A stretch of DNA of 64,000 nucleotides from Actinacidiphila yeochonensis CN732 (GTDB lineage: Bacteria > Actinomycetota > Actinomycetes > Streptomycetales > Streptomycetaceae), in assembly GCF_000745345.1 (NCBI RefSeq), contig NZ_JQNR01000005.1, positions 3,968,001-4,032,000 on the forward strand, read 5' to 3'. The position numbers and the translations under genes are program-made. Below, one piece after another: positions 45,581 to 54,517 of the stretch; positions within the stretch are counted from its first letter, which is position 1, and each line of letters opens with the position of its first letter. The notes under the pieces are model-generated. The model made no database searches. It saw nothing but the letters and a program-made list of their open reading frames with translations, and was not told the DNA's origin.

Positions 45581-47554
45581 TCAGTCGGACTCGGGCGGCT
45601 GCGGGATGCCGGGGCCGCGCCCGGACAGCACCTCGCCGTACGCCTGCATCAGGTCCGGCAGCCGCAGCGTGGACAGCTCCTCGCGGCCGGGCAGCTCCGG
45701 GTACTCCGACAGCCGCAGGTCCCGGTAGGCGCAGCTTTTCTCGTACAGGGTGCGCAGCAGGCGGCCGTTGCCCAGCTCGTCGATCCACCCCTCCTCGACC
45801 ACGTGGCCGCTGATCGCGCCCAGCTCCTCCAGCGCCTCCTCGTCCCACCGGTCGCCGTTCTCCGCGGCCAGCACCTCGCCGATCCGGGTCAGCTCGGCCG
45901 GGCGGTAGCTGGGGAAGTCCACCCGGGTGGTGAAGCGCGAACCGAGCCCCGGGTTGGCCGCCAGGAGCCGGTCCATCCCCTCCGGGTACCCGGCGAGGAT
46001 CACCACCAGCCGGTCCCGGTTGTCCTCGGCCCGCTTCAGCAGCACCTGGAGCGCCTCGTCCCCGTACGCGTCGCCCTTGCTGTAGCCGGAGTTGGACAGG
46101 GCGTACGCCTCGTCGACGAAGAGCACCCCGCCCAGCGCCGAGTCGATCAGCTCGTTGGCCTTGACCGCGGTCTGCCCCAGGTACTCCCCGACGAGGTCGG
46201 AGCGCTGCGCCTCCACCAGGTGGTCCCCGCCGAGCAGCCCCAGCGCGTAGAAGACCCGGCCCAGGATGCGGGCCACCGTGGTCTTGCCCGTACCGGAGGG
46301 GCCGGAGAAGACGAAGTGCCGTTTCGGCGGCTGCACCGGAAGGCCCTGCCCGGCCCGCAGCCGGGCCATCCGCAGCTGCGCGGACAGCGCCCGTACCTGC
46401 CGCTTCACCGGCTCCAGGCCCACCATCCGGTCGAGTTCGGCCAGTGCCTGCGCCAGCAGCACCGGATCGGAGCCGCCGAGCCGCACCTGCGACCCGCCGG
46501 GCGGCGCCCCGGCCCGGCCCCGGCCCATGTCCTCCAGGGCGCCGGCCAGCAGCAGCGACTCGTCCAGGTCCGGCGCCGAGCCGCCCGGCGGCGGACCGGC
46601 GCCGAACTCCGCGGGGAAGCCGGCGCCGAACTCGGCGGAGAGGCCGGCACCGTAGTCAGCCGGGAACTCGCCGGCGAACTCCGGGGCGGCCTCACCCGGC
46701 ACCGGCTCCACCCCGTCGGCCGCCTCCGGGACCGCCTGACCGCCGCCGGCCAGCGACACCGCGGCCAGCCCGGCGCCCTCGTCCAGCCCGTCGTCGGCCT
46801 CGTGGATCGCGGCCAGCCTGGCGGCGGTGTCCATGAACGCCGGGTCCACCCGGTGCACCGCCCGGTACAGCGGCAGCGCCGCCGCGGTGCGGCCGGTGCC
46901 CTCGTAGGCGCGCGCCAGCCAGTAACGCAGCTCCTTGCGCTGCGGCTGCTCGCTGCGGCAGCGCATCAGGGCGGCGGCCAGCAGCGGCTCGGCCTGCCCG
47001 CACATCTCCAGCCGCACCCGGGCCATCCCGCCGAACAGCCCCGCCTCGATGCCGAGTACGGGATCGCCCAGCAGCGGCTCGGTGTGCCGCACCAGGTGCT
47101 CCCAGTCCTTGACCAGGTACGCCCGGCAGGCGTGCAGGAACCGCACCTGCGGGTCGGTGTCCACGGGCGGGCAGCCGGCCAGCGCCTGGTCCAGCTCGGC
47201 GACGTGCCTCCCGTCCAGCCAGTGCGAGGCGTGCGCGAGCAGCAGGTCCCGGCTGGTCTCCAGCACCGGCTGCACCCACCAGCCGAGCCAGTACCAGGAG
47301 TTGAGGGTGCGGCGGTGGGCGGCGCGCTGGTCGCCGAACCGGTCGCGGTGGCGGTACATCTGGAGCAGCGCCGTGGCGGTGTCGGCCCGCAGCGCGTGCA
47401 GGCCCAGCCAGGCGTCGGCCATACCGGGGTCCAACCGGACCGCTGTCCTGAACTCCTCCTCGGCCTGCACGTAAGCGCCCACGGTGTAGGCGTCCACCCC
47501 GCGCAGCCAGGCCAGATCGGCTGGTGAGCCCGGGCGGTCCGTACCGTAGTCCAT
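45581..47554 (-). CDS. TPR-AAA+ ATPase, CbxX/CfqX (EccA-like) family
   Basis: 657 residues. The N-terminal half (1-290) is helical and TPR-like (AYVQAEEEFRTAVRLDPGMA, AYEGTGRTAAALPLYRAVH). Residues about 293-325 are an EFGAG-type degenerate repeat. The AAA+ domain has Walker A GPSGTGKTT (about 417-425), Walker B GVLFVDEAYAL (near 475) and GSRFTTRVDFPSY before the lid. This is the layout of EccA of type VII secretion, but no other Esx gene is here. ATG 47554, with GGGGA upstream, is preferred over a longer frame to 47665. Confidence 0.88.
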   Translation of the reverse strand: MDYGTDRPGSPADLAWLRGVDAYTVGAYVQAEEEFRTAVRLDPGMADAWLGLHALRADTATALLQMYRHRDRFGDQRAAHRRTLNSWYWLGWWVQPVLETSRDLLLAHASHWLDGRHVAELDQALAGCPPVDTDPQVRFLHACRAYLVKDWEHLVRHTEPLLGDPVLGIEAGLFGGMARVRLEMCGQAEPLLAAALMRCRSEQPQRKELRYWLARAYEGTGRTAAALPLYRAVHRVDPAFMDTAARLAAIHEADDGLDEGAGLAAVSLAGGGQAVPEAADGVEPVPGEAAPEFAGEFPADYGAGLSAEFGAGFPAEFGAGPPPGGSAPDLDESLLLAGALEDMGRGRAGAPPGGSQVRLGGSDPVLLAQALAELDRMVGLEPVKRQVRALSAQLRMARLRAGQGLPVQPPKRHFVFSGPSGTGKTTVARILGRVFYALGLLGGDHLVEAQRSDLVGEYLGQTAVKANELIDSALGGVLFVDEAYALSNSGYSKGDAYGDEALQVLLKRAEDNRDRLVVILAGYPEGMDRLLAANPGLGSRFTTRVDFPSYRPAELTRIGEVLAAENGDRWDEEALEELGAISGHVVEEGWIDELGNGRLLRTLYEKSCAYRDLRLSEYPELPGREELSTLRLPDLMQAYGEVLSGRGPGIPQPPESD

Positions 47555-48235
47555 CAAGTCCCCACCAGCCCCACCCTGTCCTTCCCCCCTGCCCTCGCCG
47601 ACTCGCCCTCCAACCCGTGGCCGACGGGGAGGAGTTGAGGCGGTGGCGGACGCCTCCCCAGGCACCGCGTCCCGCCCCTTCGCCGCATCGTACCCGCGAT
47701 ACCTGGAACACCGAAGGGCGCGCCGAGGCTGCCCGCGAGCGGGGTCGACCGCCGGAGCCGCCTTTCACGGGCGCGCGGGACCCGCGAGCGGGACGGCGCG
47801 GGGTCGCGGACCGGGGCGCGGGAATCCGGCGGTTGCTCCGGAAGCGGGGGCATCGCGGCGGGGCCGCCCGCCCGTTCGAGGAGGCGGCCGGCCGTCCGTA
47901 CGGGGTTCGAGCGCTGCTCCGCAGGACCGGCGGAGGATGTCGGATGATCACAGCGGGTGAGATCACGGGGGTGGTGGACGGCGCGGCGCCGGCCTGCTCC
48001 GGACAGGACGAAGCCCCCGGTCACGGGGGAACAACCGAGGGCTTCGTGTTCGAGGAGCGGTCACTCTCACCGCTAGTTGAAAACGTAATTGCTCAATACC
48101 CCCGTGGTCAAGCAGACAAGCCGACGATCGTACCTGTTGCGTGGTGCGGTCGGCCGTCCCGACTGCCGCCCGGCCGGGGGGTGTTCGCGCCCCCGTGGCG
48201 CCCTCCCGGGCGGAGCTCCCGGCCACCACCTCCGG
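47555..48235. other. Intergenic region with an AT-rich island and two hairpins
   Basis: 681 bases between two divergently oriented spacers of minus-strand genes; no convincing CDS. 47560-48000 shows nothing beyond GC-rich sequence. 48008-48096 holds the structured element listed separately. Frames here (for example + 47643-47960) have Arg/Gly-rich translations without motifs. Confidence 0.5.
48008..48096 (-). ncRNA. Candidate small RNA or leader element
   Basis: An AT-rich palindromic box TTGAAAACGTAATTGCTCAA (48077-48096) is very unlike the surrounding GC-rich DNA. Read on the minus strand, it is followed by a 6-bp stem-loop (48056-48061/48069-48074) and a long terminator-like hairpin (48008-48016/48039-48047 with inner CGGT/ACCG). 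TTGAGC in the box could be a -35, but a matching -10 is weak. Strand and function are inference. Confidence 0.35.
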
Positions 48236-48856
48236 TTACCTACGGTCACCTCGGGTGCGGGCCGCCGGACCGGGCAGTGCCGTGTAACCGCCCGGCGCGG
48301 GCCGGTCCTGACGGACCAGCAGGTCGGCGAAGGGCCGCGTCGGGTCGGCGGCGAAGTGCTCGTCCTCCGCGCGCGTCCAGCCGTTCCAGAAGTGCTCCAG
48401 CTCCGGACCGTCCCGCCGCCGGCCGCGCACCCGCGCCTCGTGCGGGGGCACCTCCAGCCACAGCGTCAGCGCGAGGTACGGCCGCACCGCCGCCTGCCCC
48501 GACCCCACCCCCTCCACCAGCACCACCGGAGCCGGCGGCACCTCGCGGACGGTCGCGAAGGTACGCGCGTGCCAGTCGTAGACGTCGTGCCGCACGGGGC
48601 GCCCCTCGGACAGCGGGGCCAGCACCTGCCCGGCCAGCCGCCCGGCCCAGCCGAACGGCTCCTCGTGGGTGGCCAGGTCGTCGGTGTGCACCACGGGTGC
48701 CCCGCCCAACTCCTCGGCCAGCCGCTCGGCGAGCGTGCTCTTGCCCGCCCCCGCGTGGCCGTCCACCGCCACCACCCGGGCCGCCCCGCAGCGCGGGCGG
48801 GCCCGCAGCACGGCCGTCGCCATGCCGCCCAACGTCAACTCCTCCGCGTCCGTCAC
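48236..48856 (-). CDS. Uridine kinase-like P-loop NTPase
   Basis: 206 residues. Walker A GHAGAGKS (33-40) followed by VVHTDDLATHEEPFGW, the layout of the uridine kinase/phosphoribulokinase group. VVLVEGVGSGQ and the lid RGRRRDG follow. It may phosphorylate a nucleoside or another small alcohol; the substrate cannot be fixed. The start is GTG 48856 (VTDAEELTLGG). Minus strand, divergent from the M24 peptidase. Confidence 0.85.
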   Translation of the reverse strand: MTDAEELTLGGMATAVLRARPRCGAARVVAVDGHAGAGKSTLAERLAEELGGAPVVHTDDLATHEEPFGWAGRLAGQVLAPLSEGRPVRHDVYDWHARTFATVREVPPAPVVLVEGVGSGQAAVRPYLALTLWLEVPPHEARVRGRRRDGPELEHFWNGWTRAEDEHFAADPTRPFADLLVRQDRPAPGGYTALPGPAARTRGDRR

Positions 48857-49088
48857 GGACCGACCCTATGCGCCCCGGCGCCCCCGCCCACCGCACGACG
48901 CGTCCGCCGGGCGGCGCTTCCGCCCGCTCCGGCGAGCCGGTCCCCCGGGGCACCGTGAGGACCCCGCCGGCGCCGCCGAGACCCCTCCCGGACGCCGCCG
49001 CGGGTCCTCCTGACGCCGCGTCGAAGCGGGCCCGCCCGTCCGGCGGGGCTCGCTGGCCGCGCCGGACGGGCCCGTCTACCGTGAGCGG

Positions 49089-50219
49089 ATGAGCGATGCG
49101 ACGGAGGAGGGCGGCCTCTACCCGCCCGAGCGGGTGGCGCGGGCCCAGGAGGCGGCGCGGGACGCCGGGCTGGACGCCCTGCTGGTGACGCCGGGCGCGG
49201 ACCTGCGCTACCTGACGGGCTACCAGGCGCTGCCGCTGGAACGGCTGACCTGCCTGGTGGTGCCGGCCGAGGCGGACCCCTTCCTGGTGGTGCCCGCGCT
49301 GGAGAAGGCCGCGGCCGAGGCGTCCCCGGCCGGGCGGCTCGGCATCGAGATCACCGGGTTCGCCGAGACCGACGACGCCTACGAGCTGGTGGCCCGCCGG
49401 CTGCCGCCGGGGACCACCCGGTTCGCGGTGGACAACCACATGTGGGCCGAGAAGCTGCTCGCCTTCCAGGACGCGCTGCCGCGGGCGCGGGCCGGCCTGG
49501 CCGGGGACGTGCTGGCGGGCCTGCGGATGCGCAAGAGCGCCGCCGAGGTGGAGGCGCTGCGCCGGGCCGGCGCCGCCATCGACCGGGTGCACCGCCGGAT
49601 GGGGGAGTGGCTGCGGCCCGGACGGACCGAGCGCGAGATCGCCAGGGACGTCGCCGACGCGATCCTGGCGGCCGGGCACGCCACGGTGGACTTCGTGATC
49701 GTCGGCTCGGGGCCCAACGGGGCCAGCCCGCACCACGAGGTCTCCGACCGGGTGGTGCGGGCCGGCGACCCGGTGGTCGTCGACATCGGCGGCACCACCC
49801 CGGACGGCTACTGCTCCGACTCCACCCGTACCTACGCCGTCGGCGAGCCGCCGGCCGAGTTCCGGGAGCTGTACGAGGTGCTCCAGGGGGCCCAGGCCGC
49901 GCAGACGGGCGCGGTGCGCCCGGGGATCACCGCGCAGGAGCTGGACGCCGTCGGCCGGGACCGGATCGCCGCGGCCGGCTACGGCGAGCACTTCATCCAC
50001 CGCACCGGCCACGGGATCGGCCTGGAGACGCACGAGGAGCCGTACATCGTGGCCGGCAGCGCCCGGCCGCTGGAGCCCGGCATGGCGTTCTCCGTCGAGC
50101 CGGGCATCTACCTGCCGGGCCGGTTCGGCGCCCGCATCGAGGACATCGCGGTGTGCACCGAAGCGGGCGGTGAACGGCTCAACCTCACCGGCCGCGACCT
50201 GGTCGTCCTGCCCGCGTGA
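49089..50219 (+). CDS. M24-family Xaa-Pro aminopeptidase-like metallopeptidase
   Basis: 376 residues. N-terminal creatinase-like domain (LLVTPGADLRYLTGYQALPL) and a C-terminal pita-bread domain with the five metal ligands visible: Asp in DIGGTTPDGYC, Asp in SDSTRTY, His in HRTGHGIGLETHEEP, Glu in FSVEPGIY and Glu in ARIEDIAV. It is a cytoplasmic dipeptidase or prolyl aminopeptidase. ATG 49089. Followed directly by the DasR-type box of the next gene. Confidence 0.94.
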   Translation: MSDATEEGGLYPPERVARAQEAARDAGLDALLVTPGADLRYLTGYQALPLERLTCLVVPAEADPFLVVPALEKAAAEASPAGRLGIEITGFAETDDAYELVARRLPPGTTRFAVDNHMWAEKLLAFQDALPRARAGLAGDVLAGLRMRKSAAEVEALRRAGAAIDRVHRRMGEWLRPGRTEREIARDVADAILAAGHATVDFVIVGSGPNGASPHHEVSDRVVRAGDPVVVDIGGTTPDGYCSDSTRTYAVGEPPAEFRELYEVLQGAQAAQTGAVRPGITAQELDAVGRDRIAAAGYGEHFIHRTGHGIGLETHEEPYIVAGSARPLEPGMAFSVEPGIYLPGRFGARIEDIAVCTEAGGERLNLTGRDLVVLPA

Positions 50220-50224
50220 CCGCC

Positions 50225-50240
50225 AGTGGTCTGGACCAAA
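50225..50240 (+). promoter_or_regulatory. DasR-type operator (dre) before the C39-like peptidase gene
   Basis: AGTGGTCTGGACCAAA, with arms TGGTC/GACCA, close to the known dre consensus ACTGGTCTAGACCACT. DasR is the GntR-family repressor for chitin and N-acetylglucosamine use; its release by glucosamine-6-phosphate is known from S. coelicolor. The site lies 151 bases before the start. Confidence 0.65.
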
Positions 50241-50375
50241 GTCGCTACGGGTCGGAACACAACAGCCCTGGTGGAAAAGGCATCCAGCAGCAATAGTTGG
50301 GCGACCCGCCGTTGTCCGGAACGGACCCGCCGGGCCTTTTCCCGTTCACGTCAAGGGGAACCGAGGTACCCGCAC

Positions 50376-51802
50376 ATGAGCAGAAACGCGCCCCGGCGTG
50401 CCGTGCTGACCGCCGCCGTCGCCGCTGCCGCCGCCGTCGCGGCCGGCGCCGCCGCGCAGAGCGCCGCGGCGGCTCCGGCCGCGGCGGCCACCGACAAGGG
50501 GCCGAGGCGGGCTCCGCGCCGGCCGCCGGCAAGGCCGCCGCCCCGGCCGCCGACGACGCGCCGGTGGAGTACCACGCCTGGTCGTCGTACCCGGACTGGC
50601 TGTTCGGCTCGCACCGGGGCACGCTGCCGGTGCCCGGGGCGCGTCCCGGAGTGGCGATCGCCCGCGCCGCCGGCACGCTGGACTACGCCGACCCGCACAC
50701 CGGCACGACCACGGCGTACGAGTACGCCTCGTGGACCTCGCCGGCGCACCGGCTGCCGTTCCCGGCCACCGAGCTGGTCTCGTCCTGGAACGCGCACACC
50801 CCCACGGGCACCTGGATCCAGGTGGAGCTGCTGGGCACCTACACCGACGGCACCGCCACGCCCGCGTACGTGATGGGCCGTTGGACCGCAGGCGACACCG
50901 ACGAGGACATCCGCCGCACCTCGGTGGACGACCAGGGCGACGACACCAGCAGCATCTACACCGACACCTTCTCGGTCGACGACCCGAGCGCGGGCCGGCT
51001 GCTGGCCTCCTACCAGCTGCGGCTGACGCTGTTCCGCAAGCCGGGCAGCCGCGAGACGCCGACCGTGTGGCGGCTGGGCGCGTTCGCGTCGAACGTCCCC
51101 GACCGCTTCACGGTGCCCGCCTCCACCCCGGGGCTGAAGGGCGCGGTCGAGCTGCCCGTGCCGCGCTACTCGCAGGACGTCCACTCGGGCCAGTACCCGC
51201 AGTACGACAACGGCGGCGAGGCGTGGTGCAGCCCGACCTCGTCGACGATGGTGATCGAGTACTGGGGGCGCGGCCCGAGCAAGGCCGACCTGGCCTGGGT
51301 CGACCCCGCGTACGTCGACCCGCAGGTCGACCAGGGCGCCCGCTACACCTACGACTACCAGTACGAGGGCTGCGGCAACTGGCCGTTCAACGCGGCCTAC
51401 GCGGCCACGTACCAGGACCTCCAGGGCGTCATCACCCAGCTGCGCTCGCTCAACGACATCGAGGTGCTGGTCAGGGCCGGTATCCCGGTCATAACGTCGC
51501 AGTCGTTCCTGTCCACCGAGCTGGACGGCGCCGGGTACAACACCTCCGGCCACCTGATGTGCATTGTCGGCTTCACCGCCGAGGGCGACGTCATCGCCAA
51601 CGACCCGGCCAGCCCGGACGACGACGCGGTGCGCCACGTCTACAAGCGGGCGCAGTTCGAGACCGTGTGGCTGCGTACGAAGCGGATCACCGCCAGCGGC
51701 GGGACCGGTTCCGGTTCCGGCGGCGTGGCCTACCTGTACTTCCCGGTCGCGCCGAGCCCCGGCCAGCGCCGGGCGCTCGCCGCGGTGGGCGTGCGGGCCT
51801 GA
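50376..51802 (+). CDS. Secreted C39-like peptidase, one single-base frameshift
   Basis: Corrected length 475 residues. Signal peptide 1-35 (MSRNAPRRAVLTAAVAAAAA). A beta-rich region follows (about 75-265). The C-terminal cysteine peptidase domain starts with LPVPRYSQDVHSGQYPQYDN; catalytic Cys in GEAWCSPTSS, His in SGHLMCIVGF and Asn/Asp in VIANDPAS. The layout resembles streptomycete C39_2 peptidases. The frame is broken in the signal-peptide region at the GGGG after GACAA (about 50500-50503); one added G restores it. No ABC transporter is nearby, so it is not a bacteriocin processing peptidase. A dre box lies upstream. Confidence 0.85.
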
Positions 51803-51813
51803 CGCTTCCTCAG

Positions 51814-51850
51814 GGCCCCGCCGCCGCGCTTCCCGCGCGGCGGCGGGGCC
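51814..51850 (+). terminator. Terminator after the C39-like peptidase
   Basis: Perfect 16-bp stem, 51814-51829 with 51835-51850, five-base loop TTCCC, directly after the stop. Confidence 0.8.
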
Positions 51851-51923
51851 TTCGCCGTGCCCGGGGACCAGTGCCGCTACCGGGCAGGCCCTGCCGGTCG
51901 CGACACGGGACCGATCTTGTGGG

Positions 51924-51945
51924 TTGGTCCAAAGGTCTGGACCAA
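51924..51945 (+). promoter_or_regulatory. DasR-type operator region of the chitinase gene
   Basis: TTGGTCC and GGACCAA form an outer inverted repeat with eight bases between, and AGGTCTGGACCA forms an inner, overlapping dre-like palindrome. Such overlapping repeats are typical of Streptomyces chitinase promoters. TTGACG (51950-51955) just downstream may be a -35 box. Confidence 0.7.
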
Positions 51946-52008
51946 CATATTGACGTGTTCCCGCCAGACGGTCCACGCTGCTGCCACGTTCCCCCACAGG
52001 AGGTTGAC

Positions 52009-53246
52009 GTGAACCGTCTCAAGGCCCTGGGTACCGGGCTGGCCGCCGCGGCGCTCGCGGTGGCCGGGCTCGGCACCGCGGCGGCGGCCGGCTCGGGCGG
52101 CGGCGCCGCGCCCGCCGCCGGCGCGGCCCTCAGCAGCAACTGGTACGCAGCCGCCCCCTACCTGATGCCGCTGGACAACAACCCGCCCAGCGCCACCGCC
52201 ATCATGGACGCCACCGGGCTCAAGGCGTTCCAGCTCGCCTTCGTCCTGGCGCCCAACGGCGGCGGGTGCAGCCCCACATGGGGCGGCACCAGTGCCGTGT
52301 CCTCCGACACCGCGGTGGCCTCGACCATCTCCGCCATCCGGGCCAAGGGCGGCGACGTGTCGGTCTCCATCGGCGGCTACGGCGGCACCAAGCTCGGACA
52401 GGCGTGCTCCACCGCAGCCGCCACCGCCGCGGCCTACCAGCAGGTCGTCGACAAGTACCAGCTCAAGGCGATGGACTTCGACCTGGAGGAGCCGGAGTAC
52501 GAGAACACCGCCGCCGTCGCCAACGAACTGGGCGCGGCCAAGATCCTCCAGCAGAACAACCCGGGCATCTTCATCTCCGTCACCACGGCGGGCACCGCGG
52601 CCGGCACCGGCTGGTTCGGCACCCAGATGCTGAACGAGGCCAAGTCGATCGGCTTCACCCCGAACAACTTCTCCATCATGCCCTTCGACGGCGGCTTCAG
52701 CGGCGCCGCCTCCCAGACCGCCGCGCTGACCGCCTTCAACGGCCTGCTCCAGTCCACCTTCGGGTGGGACGCAGCGACCGCCTACGCGCACGAGGGCTTC
52801 TCCGGCATGAACGGCCGCAGCGACTCGGGCGAGTACTTCTACCAGTCCGACTTCCAGACCGTGCTGGACTACGCCACCAGCCACGGGATGGGCCGCTTCA
52901 CCTTCTGGTCGCTCAACCGGGACCGGCAGTGCACCCCGGCCGACAACAACGGCACCACCTCCGGCACGTGCAGCTCGGTGCCGCAGGCCGACTGGGACTT
53001 CGCCAAGTACTCGGTGAGGTTCGCCGGCGCCACCCCGCCCACGGCGCCCCCGACCACCACGCCCCGACCACTCCGGTCGGCGGCGGCTGCGCCGGGGTGC
53101 CGGCCTGGAGCGCCTCGGCCGTCTACGTCGGCGGCAACGAGGTCTCCTACAACGGCCACAAGTGGCTGGCCCAGTGGTGGACCACCAACGAGGTCCCCGG
53201 AACCACCGGCGAATGGGGCGTGTGGAAGGACGAAGGCGCCTGCTGA
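52009..53246 (+). CDS. Secreted GH18 chitinase with C-terminal CBM5/12, one single-base frameshift
   Basis: Corrected length 412 residues. Signal peptide 1-27. The GH18 barrel carries the SIGGYGG motif and the catalytic AMDFDLEEPEY, whose first Glu is the acid. A Thr/Pro linker follows (PPTAPPTTTP), then a chitin-binding type 5/12 module with WSASAVYVGGNEVSYNGHKW and a final Cys. The frame is broken in the linker at CCCC 53062-53065; one added C joins catalytic and binding parts. GTG 52009 follows AGGAGG. Digests chitin outside the cell; the dre boxes upstream predict DasR control. Confidence 0.9.
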
Positions 53247-53373
53247 CGGCTCGTACACCGCACGCCGGCGGATTTCCGGAAGTCCGCGAGGCCGTCGGTC
53301 GGCTTTCCCCGCGGTAACGGCCGCCGACGCGGGATACGCCCCGGCGGGATACGGAATGACCGCCTGCGATAAG

Positions 53374-53401
53374 GGCTCGCGGCGCAATTGCGCCGCGAGC
53401 C
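53374..53401 (+). terminator. 28-bp perfect palindrome, chitinase terminator
   Basis: GGCTCGCGGCGCAA and its exact reverse complement, 127 bases after the chitinase stop. Confidence 0.7.
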
Positions 53402-53494
53402 ATCGTATTCCCGGCGTCTTCGTGCCGCTGCGCAGACGCGCACGTGCACATGCCGGTGGTTGTTGTCCAAAACGGACGGTGGATCTCCAGTTCT

Positions 53495-53512
53495 GTGTTC
53501 CGCTCCGAACAC
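53495..53512. promoter_or_regulatory. Inverted repeat upstream of the methyltransferase/GGDEF-EAL unit
   Basis: GTGTTC-N6-GAACAC, about 190 bases before the start codon of the methyltransferase. It looks like an operator for a dimeric regulator. The 53247-53698 spacer otherwise holds only the chitinase terminator; no gene is recognised. Confidence 0.4.
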
Positions 53513-53698
53513 GTGATCAGTAGCCTCTGAGAGGACCGCGCGCCACCCCGCCGGCGCCACCCCCTCGAAACCGGGTACCGGCCCGTCGCCCACCGGCTCC
53601 GTCCGGCTCCGACAGGCTCGGTCCGGTTCAGCCTCCGGCGCCGTCCCGGCCGGCGCACCGGTGCCACCGCCCCATCCGCCCACGACCTGGAGTACCAC

Positions 53699-54517
53699 GT
53701 GACCGACCGCCCCTCCTGGGCCCCGCAGGGCATCGACCTCAGCGTCCCGAGCGTCTCGCGGATCTACGACTACTTCCTCGGCGGTTCCCACAACTTCGAG
53801 GTCGACCGGGAGGCCGCCAAGGTCGCCCTGGCCGCGCTGCCGGGCATCCCCAAGGTCGGGCAGGCCAACCGCGCGGTGATGCGCCGCGCGGTGAACCTCG
53901 CGGTGGAGCGCGGCATCACGCAGTTCCTCGACATCGGCTCCGGCATCCCCACCTTCGGCAACGTCCACGAGGTCGCCCAGGCCCGCCGCCCCGGGGCCAG
54001 GGTGGTCTACGTCGACAACGACCCCGTCGCCGTGCAGCACAGCCGGGCCGTGCTCAGCGACAACCACGACGCCACCATCGCCGCCGCGGACCTGCGCGAC
54101 CCCGTCTCCATCCTGGAGGCCCCCGAGACCCGCGCGCTGCTGGACCTGGACCGGCCGGTCGCGCTGATGCTGGTGGCCGTCGTCCACTTCCTCAGCGACG
54201 CCGACAAGCCGGCCGAGATCATCGCCACCCTGCGCGACGCCCTGGCCCCCGGCAGCATGATGCTCATCACCCACGGCACCGCGTCCGAGGCCGGCATCCT
54301 CCCCGGGCAGCGCAACGTCCAGCAGGTCTACCAGCGCACCGCGACCCCGCTGATCCTGCGCAGCGCCGCCCAACTGGAGCCGTTCTTCGAGGGCTTCGAG
54401 ATCCTGGAGCCCGGCATCGTGCCGCTCCCGCACTGGCGCCCCGAGGGCGACGGCGACCCGCAGTACGACGACCCGATCGTCCTCACCGGACTGGCCGGCG
54501 CGGGGCTGAAGCGGTGA
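53699..54517 (+). CDS. SAM-dependent methyltransferase, DUF574 type
   Basis: 272 residues. Typical streptomycete DUF574 start (PSVSRIYDYFLGGSHNFEVD) followed by the SAM fold: QFLDIGSGIPTFGNVHEVA (motif I), VVYVDNDPVAV and AAADLRDP. The substrate is unknown for the family, which is very abundant in streptomycetes. Its stop overlaps the start of a GGDEF-EAL gene (GTGA), so the two are made together. Confidence 0.92.
   Translation: MTDRPSWAPQGIDLSVPSVSRIYDYFLGGSHNFEVDREAAKVALAALPGIPKVGQANRAVMRRAVNLAVERGITQFLDIGSGIPTFGNVHEVAQARRPGARVVYVDNDPVAVQHSRAVLSDNHDATIAAADLRDPVSILEAPETRALLDLDRPVALMLVAVVHFLSDADKPAEIIATLRDALAPGSMMLITHGTASEAGILPGQRNVQQVYQRTATPLILRSAAQLEPFFEGFEILEPGIVPLPHWRPEGDGDPQYDDPIVLTGLAGAGLKR

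Noticed and set aside
42905..47527. Open frame of 1540 codons across both CNNM genes and antisense to the AAA gene
   Set aside because: It is the second CNNM gene read past its lost stop, then a shadow of the AAA gene on the other strand.
47643..47960. 105-codon plus-strand frame upstream of the AAA gene
   Set aside because: Low-complexity translation and overlap with the AAA promoter; no motif.
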